Below, piece after piece: positions 1 through 10,274 of a DNA stretch of 64,000 bases (positions are counted from its first letter, which is position 1; each line of letters opens with the position of its first letter). The position numbers and the translations under genes were made by a program. The stretch is from Notospermus geniculatus (lineage: Eukaryota; Nemertea; Pilidiophora; Heteronemertea; Lineidae). The stretch is taken from NCBI GenBank assembly GCA_002633025.1, contig NMRB01002684.1:19166-83165 (forward strand), given 5' to 3'. A model generated the notes under the pieces. That model was given only the letters and a program-made list of their open reading frames with translations, made no database searches and was not told where the DNA came from.

Positions 1-1037
1 GCAGGGGCTGAGGAGGGCATTTTAGGGTGAACACATGACAAGGAAGGATGCTGCTCAATTGGGGCACAAGTGTATTTTTGTAGAATGTAGAAAAGCACAG
101 TGAGCAAAAAAGAGGCCAAAAATTTGACATTGCACAAGATTTCTGGCATCTTCCACAAATTCATCGACATATACCACCATCAGAACAGAAGTCAACATTC
201 AAAAAATTTTAACGCCCTGAATACGACAAAAAATAAGCACACTGCACTGTACCTGTAACCTTGCCTGGGAAAGGAGTGAAAAAAATAAAGAACTAACATA
301 TAGAAAATAGCGGAAAAGTTGCGTCAGCAGTTGTTGGGAGACGTCCTCTGTAGGCTGGACTGGCAGAAAAAAATTTAGAAATTTTTGGGTACCAACTCAA
401 TTTTTTGCCAAAGCAGCCTCAAGAGGTAAGACCAAAAGGAATTCTGTCCTCCCATGTATCCAGTTGTGATCAGAGGGGGTGGGATCAGTTGAAGTAACAG
501 CCATATCATGGTCTATCAAGTCCACCTTAGTATGGAACACAGCTGTTCCTCCATTCAAACATGCTCCCACTGTGAACTGATCACTGTCATTGATTTACTT
601 TTTACCTGGGAAGGAAGAATTGGGAATAAACCTTCAAATGTGCATTTTACTTAGTTGACCAAGTTTGAACTGATGGTGGTATGGACAGAAAAATTTGTGT
701 TTATTCATTCATTTCAGGTGAAAATCTGGCACATATTGAGAGATAAACATCCAACATGCAAATTTTGTGACCGTCCAATAAAAAGAGAGAAGTGCTACAG
801 TTAGTTTGCTGTCCACACACTAGGTGGCATTTGAAAGTTTTGTCAGGAATCTGGAAAAACGAAAGTCTGTTAGTCCTACAAGCCTGATGAAACAACGCAG
901 CGCTACATTTATCAGCAAATCTCTGTGCAGGAGCCTGTCGGGGGGGAGGAGGGAGGGGGAGCAGTGGACCAGGTCGTAGTAACGGACTGGATCCTGCGCC
1001 CGCCACCAGCACCTGTTGTTGACTGCATCCCCCCCCA
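1..1037. other. Non-coding stretch, presumed dynamin intron 10
   Basis: No dynamin PH, GED or proline-rich exon and no other convincing coding exon was found. The G-rich run near 940-960 and the C-rich run at 1028-1036 are low-complexity sequence. Open frames on the minus strand at 701-1054 have no recognisable family and run through this low-complexity DNA. Confidence 0.5.
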
Positions 1038-1225
1038 TTAAGGCCCGTTTCCACTATAGCGGATTCCGCGGCGGTTTGCGGCGAGCGGTGCGGTTTTCAC
1101 AGGGCTTTGGTTAATCCTTCGGTGGTGTAACAATACAATGGCCTATTGATTATCCCAATGCCTGTGAAAACCGCTCCGCTCGCCGCAAGACGCGGCGGAA
1201 TCCGCTATAGTGGAAACGGGCCTTT
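1038..1225. mobile_element. Palindromic MITE, family A (TTAA-flanked, 'GGCCCGTTTCCACTATAGCG')
   Basis: The left arm (GGCCCGTTTCCACTATAGCG, then GGATTCCGC) is the reverse complement of the right arm ending near 1225, so the whole element can fold on itself. It has no coding capacity. Related copies lie at 16018-16204 and 23343-23529. The third copy has intact TTAA on both sides, which suggests mobilisation by a piggyBac-like transposase (inference). Confidence 0.85.
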
Positions 1226-1495
1226 ACACAGGAGACATGTAAAGCAGGAAAGGGTGGATAGATACATGTCCTGACAAATCTCAAGAATTTGAAGTTTTGA
1301 GCCCCAAGAAAATAAGCTTGGGCTGGCACGTTCCCTGATTAGCTAGCAACACACTTGGGTGAACATAGCAGACGACACTTTTCACTCTGCGAAAGAACAA
1401 CAATAAAAGTTGTGGGATGAGCTTAGAAGTTTTAAATAAGGTTTCACAATCATTATTTAGGAATTAAACTACATGTAGGATAGTACTGTGTACAG

Positions 1496-1666
1496 AATAG
1501 GAGCTGTCAGCGAGTTGACCACTAGGTGTCACTATGGCCAATTCAATGTGGACCCAGTCATTATTGATCAAGCAGCAATCACGTAGATTTTCCTGTACAT
1601 TGGTCCGCTACAAGTTACAACTTTGCTGCCATCTGTTGGCAATATGCGCGGCTGACTGCTCCTATT
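1496..1666. mobile_element. MITE, family C (terminal repeat AATAGGAGCTGTCAG)
   Basis: A roughly 170-bp element with inverted ends: AATAGGAGCTGTCAG on the left and CTGACTGCTCCTATT on the right. The interior (around CAATCACGTAGATTTTCC and CTTTGCTGCCATCT) is conserved in copies at 13815-13965, 41610-41742, 52537-52705 and 62050-62221. The 164-codon open frame across it (1534-2028) reads from repeat into flanking DNA and is not a gene. Confidence 0.85.
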
Positions 1667-2025
1667 ACCAGTTAGAAAGCGTGGGGCCTCCTATATACAG
1701 AGGAAAGTCTGCAGACCAAAATGTACATAAAATATTGTTAGTCTTACTGCATTTCTTAATCTCTGCAAGACATAAAAAAAAGTTTTTCAGCAGTGAATCT
1801 ACGGGCACCAACAGTTTCAGTATTTATTGCAATGTCCGTCATGTAGAAGGAAACCGACAATTCAAAAGGGCAACTCTTGAGATAGGTCTGAATGGACTTC
1901 AAATCTACCAGCACGGTCTAGTAAGGGTCATAACTGTATGGGTGGCATGTCGGGGTTTGTGGGTTGAGGTGGGGATGGACCAAATCGGACTAAGGGGTAC
2001 ACAGGTCCCAGAATCATTTACAAAA

Positions 2026-2195
2026 TAGTAGAACCTCCCTCAGCAGACACCTCTGCCTGGAGGACACCTCTCTATTAAGGACACCAAAATTCAGTCCCAA
2101 GCTGGTCATTTCTATTCATTTTGACCTCTGTAATCAGGACACCTCTTAATTTAGGACAGTACCGAAGGTGTCCTTAATAGAGAGGTTCCACTGTA
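2026..2195. mobile_element. Tc1/mariner-like MITE, family B (terminal repeat TACAGTGGAACCTC)
   Basis: The ends read TAGTAGAACCTCCC and GAGGTTCCACTGTA, with internal GGACACCTCTCTATTAAGGA and its inverted partner. The ends begin with TA and a CAGT-GAACCTC motif, typical of pogo/Tigger-type Tc1/mariner elements. A clearer copy is at 14728-14909. There is no transposase, so it is non-autonomous. Confidence 0.75.
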
Positions 2196-2582
2196 ACTGG
2201 AAGGTTTTCACAATACAATTCTACAAGCAACATCGGATATTCTAATTAAATACAGGAGGAAACCAGTATCCCCAGAAAACCTGCTCTTAAAGAGCTGCTT
2301 CTCTATCACGCAAGGCTCAAACATGACTCAGGTTTGAACCACGATTACCGAGGTGAGAGCCAGGGATATTCCCACTACATCGTACCAACTCAAACGGCCC
2401 TGAACACAATCATATGTTGTTCTCCAACTTCCGCCAACAAATCATGAGATCATGAATGTTTAATTATTTGCCTATTTGAAAATGGGGCAGATCACAACAC
2501 AAAAATACACACCTAATCACAACACACTCATGCAACTGGCCTGCCCTCTGATAGTTTAGGGCTGGTTAATGCACACTTAATA

Positions 2583-3275
2583 TAAGTCATAAATAGAAGC
2601 ACGTCCGGGTCACAGAGTCAAAAACGCTTTTTTATGATACTGATCACTGCATGCTGGAATTGTGCACACATTTGACGCAAATTGTTTCGTGCACACTGAC
2701 AAAATCTGATGACCAAGAAAGATAATTTGAACAGGCATGCTGAATTTTCAAGTTTAAGGGATAAATTTGTAATGAACAGAGTAAGGTAGGGACACTGCAA
2801 AATATATGAAAATTATCTCAGAACAATAAAGTAGTTGGATGTAATGAGCAAACTGGGATAAATGAAGATATTTTATAAGCCAAGCTAACGGACAACGACG
2901 GACGACGACGACGACGGACGACGACGGACGACGGACGCTGCACCATCGTAATAGCTCACCCCAGTGAGCTAATAAGTCATAAATAGAAGCACGCCCGGGT
3001 CACAGAGTCAAAAACGCTTTTTTATTATACTGATCACTGCATGCTGGAATTGTGCACAAATTTGACGCAAAATTGGTACGTGCACACTGACAAAATCTGA
3101 TGACCAAGAAAGATAATTTGAACAGGCATGCTGTATTTTCAAGTTTAAGGGATACATTTTGTAACGAACAGAGTAAGGTAGGGACATTGCAAAATATATG
3201 AAAATTATCTCAGAACGATATAGTAGTTGGATGTAATGAGCAAACTGGGATAAATGAAGATATTTTATAAGCCAA
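2583..3275. repeat. Two direct ~300-bp repeats separated by a GACGACGGAC microsatellite
   Basis: Positions 2583-2880 and 2972-3275 are near-identical direct repeats beginning AAGTCATAAATAGAAGCACG. Between them lies a run of ACGGACGACG units (about 2887-2938) followed by an AGCTCAC...GTGAGCT inverted motif. Differences are mostly point changes plus a few indels. The short minus-strand open frames at 2618-2800 and 3008-3364 read the repeat itself. Confidence 0.85.
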
Positions 3276-5271
3276 GAAAAACATAGCGACTGAATATGTT
3301 TCACCCTCTCCATGTTCAAAACAATATCCATGGATGTGAAACACAGAGATGAGACTGACCACATCTGATGTTCCTCAAGGTCATGGCCAAGGTCAAGAGG
3401 TCAACATCAAGGTCAAAATATCATGCAGCACAAATGTTCAAAATGCACATTTCTTGTACTTTTTTTGAAATAATTTCCAAAGATCTCATCTCTGATACAT
3501 TGGAGTTGCATGCGATGATGTTGCACCAGCATCGGATGAAGAAATGTTGCAACTTCCATCCTTTCAACAATTTGGCTCCGCAGTGACCACAACATCGCTA
3601 GCAGACAACTTGATCCAATGTACATAACCTAACAATGATGATGTCTACTCCTAGAAAAGAACAGTGGTCTCACGAGTTATTTGAGACGGGTAGGCACCGT
3701 GACTCTGCAAACATCGGCAGCAAAAATTTCCATCCAAAAACATCAGTCGATAGAACCTTGGCCTTATTGTGGCATGTCGGGGTTGCAAATATCATTTTCT
3801 CTATAGAACTGATGAGTTTATGAAAAATTTCAGAAATTTGATGTCTCAAATAACGGTGGAGATCCTTGAACACTTAAAGCCGAGACAAGCAAGGTCAAAA
3901 TATGGATGCGATAATTCCAAGCCTCTTAGCAATCTTACCCCTCCGTGCTTAAATAAAGATTTGGAGGAATGGTGATTAGTGAAGCTACGCAAGGCGTAAC
4001 GGGCAAATAAAGAATCATTTCGGGGGTGGCTGTCGATTTCAACATTCTGGAGTCCTGACTGAGGGAAATTAGTTCAGGAATGGACTCCAGAGCATTGGAA
4101 TCAAAAATAAAATAATCTTGAATATCCAGATATATGACAAGGTGCTAAGACATGAGTGAGTTGAAATATCTACCTGTGTTCTTTGCTAAAATGAGAAACA
4201 GAGACTTGAATTGGGAATTTGAAAAGTTTGTCACATTCGGGAGAAAAGGGAACGATTTACGTTTCAAAATTCATCACTTAGTTGATGTGGTTTGAAGTTA
4301 TGAGGACAGTTTAAACGAATCAAACAATGAAAATATCTTTGTTGAAGATTTTAGAACACAGGGACAACATTTTAGAACACAGGGGTAAGTTTAGAACACA
4401 GGGACATTTTGAGAAAGATTGGTTTGAGATAGAGGTGAGAATGATGAAGATCATGAATTCTCAAACTGTGTTAGGGTGGGACAGACTTTGTCGACTTCAA
4501 GTTCAAATTGATGAGTTTAAACAGCCAAGCTACGCTATATGCAATTAGCATGACGGACAACATCATCACAGGGGTGAGTTTTAATATCATGACAACATGG
4601 ACTACCACACGACACCGCAGCCGTGACAAAATCAGAGTGAACTTAACTTAGTGAAATGAACCATGCTAAAAAGACTGATTCAATTTAAATCTCATCCAGT
4701 GTTTCTGCCAGAGGGTACTACCGGTAAGGGTACTACATGTATGTTAGTACCCTCAAAGTGACAGAAAAGGGAGATTTTCTTAATAATTTCATGAGGTTTT
4801 GGCTGATTTTGAAGAAATTAGTACCCTCAAAAAGTTTTCTATTCTGGTAGATCTCGCAATAGTGCACATTTTTCTTTTCTGCTTCCTCCTGACGAAGATT
4901 TTTTCAACCAGTTTAATGTTTAGAGTCGATATTGCTACTCAGGGCCAAACCCAGGATTTGGTCGCCCAATCTGCTGAGTGTGGGGAACATCCTATGTTTA
5001 TAAAGAAAGCAATATTTGATAAAAGACTCCATGAGAGGTTCCAATACGTTCAAGCTCAATTTTATATCTCGCAGTCGCAGAGTGTGTGCTTAGTGGACAT
5101 GAGAGATGATTCAGTACATTGCAATCACTTTGAATTCCAACCACTTTCAAGGACTTGGAGAAGCAAATGAATAAAACAGAACCCAGAGTGCAGTCACCCA
5201 TTGTTGGCACTTCACAGGCCAGTGTTGATGAGATTAGAATGTGTGCCTCTCCCACAACCTGGGCTCATCAG
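3276..5271. other. Non-coding stretch with no recognised gene
   Basis: Moderately AT-rich DNA. It begins with AAGGTCAAGAGGTCAA-type repeats (3376-3420), a motif common in invertebrate repeats, and contains CTTAGAACACAGGG-like short direct repeats near 4350-4405. The many 60-120 codon open frames overlap in several frames, lack recognisable domains and have no matching splice signals. Confidence 0.5.
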
Positions 5272-5815
5272 AAGGGCTGCTTGTTTAAGACAGCAGCACA
5301 CCAGGCGATATCGCAAGGGATAGACGATTCTCGAATTTGCAGATCTGCATCAGAGTTGTAGAACCAAGATGAGTTGATCTATAGACGATTCTCAGATTCG
5401 CAGATCTGCGCACTTCCGCTGAAATTGCAAACACAACCTCGGTCTGAAACTGAACGATGTGACGCGGAGAACCCCACGACAGTGACTCGACGACGTTGCA
5501 TCAAGAGTCAACCATTGCTGAATCATGGATGGCGTCACGTCAGCTGGTTTCAGACCGAGGTTGTGTTTGCGATTTCAGCGGAAATGCGCAGATCTTTCTC
5601 ATTTACGTCAATTTGGGATTTGTCTATCTGATCGCCACTTAACAAAATTGGCTGTTGGTGCCAGGTGTGCACTGGATAGAGTGATGCGTGGAATCCTCTC
5701 TCCAGCGATGCTCGCCCATTATCAAACAATACCAAAGCCGATATCGCCAGTGGCTGCAGTGGCTGGCATGAAGATCGGTCACCTACAATATCACCTGGTT
5801 TGCTGCTTGCTTTAG
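5272..5815. mobile_element. Palindromic MITE family E, interrupted by family D
   Basis: Family E begins GCAGCACACCAGGCGATATC (about 5293) and resumes with GATCGCCACTTAACAAAATT near 5630. In the uninterrupted relative at 17578-17825 these pieces are adjacent. The interruption (about 5319-5628) is family D, whose inverted arms carry GACGATTCTC and CAGATCTGCGCACTTCCGC, with an extra partial arm at 5319-5360. One MITE has therefore landed inside another. Confidence 0.75.
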
Positions 5816-5828
5816 GGAGTTTGGAAGA

Positions 5829-6568
5829 ATTAAGCGTTGGCTTTGATAAAATGGCAATGAGATGATGAATAAGGTGTGTGAATTAAAATGAACAGATTCT
5901 GTTGAAGACGGTGTTGGGTCATGGTGAAGGTGAGGAGACTGACATGAACTTAATCGATGAGTACTTTCTACATATGAGGACTATGATTCTTGATACATGT
6001 ATCTCACCTGATTTCCGAGACGTTTCTTCGTGGAGTTGCCCTCCGTCTGTTTCTGGGCACTGTAAAGGGAAAACGGTACAAAATCAGGGTTAAATTTAAA
6101 GTTCATGACCATTTGGTCTAAAATGCAACCTGGATTTTGCTCTGTGCGACCCAAAAATTTGATGTTCTAATGCATTTTGTATTGTGTGCGTCTTGATTTT
6201 TTGGCCTGTTCGCCCAAAATCTCCTTTTTCACAATATGAATTTTGATCAAGACATCGACCTTCGTGGGCTGTCTACAGCTGTGACATCAGCACTCCGACT
6301 AAATCAAAGGCACGGCTAGCATCTTGGAGACAAAAGCAACTTTCAACTTGTCTATTTCACTCACACTACAGCATCAATTCTTCAATATGTGACCCTCCGC
6401 TACAAAACCAGTGTAAAGTCGCAAGGAAAATGAGCCTAAACGTACTGACATGACACCAGGAGATAAAAGATAGAAATAGAATCACTCAGACTTTACAACA
6501 GACAGACAGCCCATTACTGAGATTGACAAATGCAGTGTCCCCTCGCTATTACGAATCCTCTTATTCCG
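5829..6568. other. Non-coding stretch with no recognised feature
   Basis: No conserved protein, RNA gene or clear repeat was recognised. The short open frame at 5902-6093 has no family resemblance or splice context. Confidence 0.4.
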
Positions 6569-6720
6569 AGCAGGGGCGGATCAACAATTTCAGAAAAGAG
6601 GGGGCGCACTGTGCTAGAAACATTGAAATCTGCTGTGAATTTCAATGATTTGCTCCAAATTTCAGAATTTCATGGTCAATTTTACAGATTTGTTGGCCTG
6701 GGTTGGAATGACCTCTGAGG
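6569..6720 (+). mobile_element. hAT-like MITE fragment, family F (AGGGGCGGATC end)
   Basis: It starts GCAGGGGCGGATCAACAATT and shares the interior GAAACATTGAAATCTGC and AATTTCAATGATTTGCTCC with copies at 31512-31690, 34365-34545 and 49966-50105. The best two-ended relative is 52933-53108. The CAGGGGCGGATCCA end is typical of short hAT-type elements in animals (family knowledge). The right end is lost here. Confidence 0.65.
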
Positions 6721-6819
6721 ACTTCATACCTCTGTTATAACTGGTTGCATCTTCGACCTCTATAATACCTATCACTAACTGACCTAGTTTGTTGTGCCTG
6801 ATCAATCACTAAATATTAT

Positions 6820-9110
6820 GTTCCAAGGTTTAAAATACTTTTTAAATGTATAAGAATATGGCCCATAACCCCATACAACTAATCAGCTGATTGGAAGTGG
6901 AAATTTCCTTCCCAATTTTATTTTCTTGATGCAAAATGATTTTGCTGTTTTGCTTTTCGTGAACCAAATAAATCAACAAGTCCTGAAAGATGTCCACACC
7001 CATTCACTTATTCTCAACCATGGCTAGGCTAGCTATGCATATGATAACCTGTTGGGGTTTACATTCCCTGACAGGATGAATTTTTCACACTCCCCTGGTC
7101 TCTGGGCTTTAGGGAGTTGCATAACAATAACAAAGGATAGATTGGGAAAGAAGGGCACACCTTGGTTACCCTGACCTGTCTTTTCTAAAATCTAGTGTGG
7201 AAAAGTGCCAGCCTGAAGAAGACCCCGGTTGGGGTCGAAAATTTGCTAAGTCCTGGAAGTTGACTTCTTGACATTTACCTGACCTGGGAATAGATGGCAG
7301 ATATAAGGTTTTTAATTTTGATTTTTAAATAATTTTATGGTTAAAAATATTTTTTAAATGTATAAGAATATGGCTCACAACCCCATACCACTAATCAGCT
7401 AATTGGAAGTGGAAATTTCCTTCCCAATTTTATTTTCTTGGTGCAAAATGATTTTGTTGTTTTGGTTTTCGTGAACCAAATAAATCAATAAGTCCTGAAA
7501 GGTGTCCACACCCATTCACCCTACTCTTCCTAGGCCTAGGCTAAACTCTGTTGGGGTTTTCATTCCCTGACAGGGTTAATTTTTCACACTCCCAGGTCTT
7601 CGGGCTTAGGGAGTTGCATAAAGATAACAAAGGATAGATTAGGGAAGAATGGCACAGCTTTGTAACCCTGAATTGGGCTGGGCATAGATGGCAGATTTAG
7701 GGGGCACAATGGGTGCCCCTCTTATGGCGGCAGGGTGATAGGTTTTTTTGTGCCTGCGAGCGTCTGTGAGTTCGAGTCCGGTAGGAAGCTACCGGTATGT
7801 CTTTCACCTTAGAAACCTGTTGTTATTTCATGTTCTTGTTTAAAATATTTTTTAAATGTATAAGAATATGGCCCATAACCCCATACCACCAATCAGCTAA
7901 TTGGAAGCGGAAATTTCCTTCCCAATTTTATTTTCTTGGTGCAAAATGATTTTGTTGTTTTGGTTTTCGTGAACCAAATAAATCAATAAGTCCTGAAAGA
8001 TGTCCACACCCCCTTCACCCTACTCTCATCCTAGGCTAGGCCTGCATAGGCTATAACTCTGTTGGGGTTTACATTCCCCGACGGGGTTAATTTTTCACAC
8101 TCCCAGGTCTTCGGGCTTAGGGAGTTGCATAATGATAACAAAGGATAGATTAGGAAAGAATGGCATAGCTTGTATTGGTTACCTGACCTGGGGATAGATG
8201 GCAGATTTAGGGGGCACAGTGGGTGTCCCTCTTATGGCGGCAGGGTGATAGGTTTTTTTGTGCCTGCGAGGGTCCGTGAGTTCGAGTCTGGTAGGACGCT
8301 ACCGGTATGTCTTTCACCTTAGAAACCTGTTGTTATTTCATGTTCTTGTTTAAAATATTTTTTAAATGTATAAGAATATGGCCCATAACCCCATACCACT
8401 AATTAGCTAATTGGAAGTGGAAATTTCATTCCCAATTTTATTTTCTTGGCGCAAAATGATTTTGCTGTTTTGGTTTTCGTGAACCAAATAAATCAACAAG
8501 TCCTGAAAGATGTCCACACCCCTTCACCCTATCCTCTTCCTAGGCTAGGCCTGCATAGGCTATAACTCTGTTGGGGTTTACATTCCCTGACAGGGTGAAT
8601 TTTTTACCTCCCAGGTCTCCGGGCTTAGGGAGTTGCATAACAAAGGACAAAGTAGGAGAGAAGCCCACACCTTGGTTACCCTGACCTGGGGATAGATGGC
8701 CAGATTCAGGGATTTTTGATTATTAAATGATTTTATTTTATGGTTAAAAATAATTTTTAAAACTATAAGAATATGGCTCACAACCCCATACCAATAATCA
8801 GCGAATTGGAAGTGGAAATTTCATTCCCAATTTTATTTTCTTGATGCAAAATGATTTTGTTGTTTTGCTTTTCGTGAACCAAATAAATCAACAAGTCCTG
8901 AAAGACGTCCACACCCCTTCACCCTGCCCTCCTCCTAGGCTAGCCCTGCTTATTAAAGCCTCTGATGGACTGTCGGGGTTTACATTCCCTGACAGGGTTA
9001 ATTTTTCACACTCCCCTGGTCTCTGGGCTTTAGGGAGTTGCATAACAATAACAAAAGTGAGACTAGGAATGAATGGCACAGCTTGGTTACCCTGACCTAA
9101 CATTGTCTTT
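6820..9110. repeat. Tandem array of five ~500-bp units
   Basis: Each unit contains TTTTTAAATGTATAAGAATA, then CCAATTTTATTTTCTTG, GTGAACCAAATAAATCAA, AGTCCTGAAAG and a CTCCCAGGTC/GGGAGTTGCATAA block. Unit starts are near 6833, 7343, 7841, 8349 and 8745. Units 2 and 3 also carry a segment containing GTTCGAGTC and CGGTAGGA (7745-7810 and 8260-8320) that looks like a tRNA B box. The fourth and fifth units are shorter or altered. There is no conserved open frame across units, so it is a satellite-like array. Confidence 0.85.
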
Positions 9111-10274
9111 GCATTGTGTAAATGCACAAACTATTGTCAGTGCCTATATAATTTTCTGGCATGAAAATGCCCATGTTTCCACAAAGCAAAGAGAAAGTCT
9201 AACTTATGCTGCACTTTAGGCTGAAGTCCGACCCTAGCATTTGGCCCTTAATGGTATCTGTCGTATGGTTGCAGTGGCAGATTTCAGGCGCGCAGTGGGT
9301 GCCCCCTTATGGCATCAGAGTGATAGCTTTTTTGTTCGTGGAAAACGTATAGGCCTACCTGGCACCCCATCTTTGAAATTTTTCTGAGGTGTGCCCCCTC
9401 ATTCCAGAATCCTGGATCGCCCCAGGCCTTGTCTTCTGAGGCAAGTGAAAAACTGCTTGTCTGAGACAATAGAAAACTCTATTGTTCTCAGGCGAGTAGT
9501 TTTTCACTCACCTCAAAACACAAGGCCCAATTTTCTCTTGGATTAACACTGGTTTTGTCGCGGAGGGTCACATATATTTTGAAAATAACCTGAAGTTTGA
9601 AGCAGCATCAGTTGCCAATCTAATGGATGCACCACTTTCATGGCCACAAAACAAAGGGTTTACAGTTCAGCTATGCATCTTCACTATACAGTTAGATTGA
9701 TGATACTAGACAGTTCTGCGTTTCCACTTGAAGACACATGTCATCAGAACAGATGTTGAAAATGTTGATCTAGGCCAAGTAGCAGCTGTTTCAGACATGG
9801 AAAACTCTCTAACACACTGTTCAATCGACCAGGATTAGAGTTTTTTAAACACATATGCAGAATATGCAAGTTAGAGCTTGCAAATTATGCGGCTTTCGTT
9901 TCACTTCACTGAAGGATAACTGACAACCTGACATCCACAATTTTCCTATAAGGCACACAACATTGTCCAGTTTCCAACCCATCAGAACCGACCAGAGTAT
10001 GCTAACTCTGACCACACATCACCATGAGATGAGGATTGGAAGTTTGATTCGTATTGAATTGCTTTGTCTAGAATCAGTTTGAAGAAAGCTGTGGCTTGCT
10101 CTGCACCTAGCATGATGATGATGACAGCATGATGATGATGACAAGCAAGAATTTTCATCCCGCTCTCTGTGAAATCAGAATGTGATGGCACCGCCCACGT
10201 CCCCCCCCCCCTACCACCACCCACCACTCCTCCCATCCCCGTCTAAGATATTTTTTCCCATCAGGATCACATAC
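9111..10274. other. Non-coding remainder of presumed dynamin intron 10
   Basis: It contains a decayed family-F-like stretch (about 9270-9425, ending CCTGGATCGCCCC), ATGATG microsatellite sequence (10110-10142) and a C-rich run at 10201-10210. No coding exon was recognised between here and the donor at 10274. Confidence 0.45.

Noticed and set aside
1534-2028. 164-codon open frame
   Set aside because: It begins within a family C MITE and runs into family B and unique DNA; no domain or splice context.
7745-7812. Possible tRNA gene with GTTCGAGTCC
   Set aside because: Only the T-arm-like segment is present and it is repeated within a tandem array and at 55750-55800, so it is a dispersed repeat.
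10211-10274. Continuation of the dynamin frame past FIGFA into YVILMGKN...
   Set aside because: A GTATGT donor lies exactly at the end of the conserved sequence, and the downstream residues do not resemble dynamin.
1-10274. Dynamin PH, GED and proline-rich exons
   Set aside because: Searched for by eye on the minus strand using conserved PH and GED motifs; nothing convincing was found, so they are presumed outside the window.
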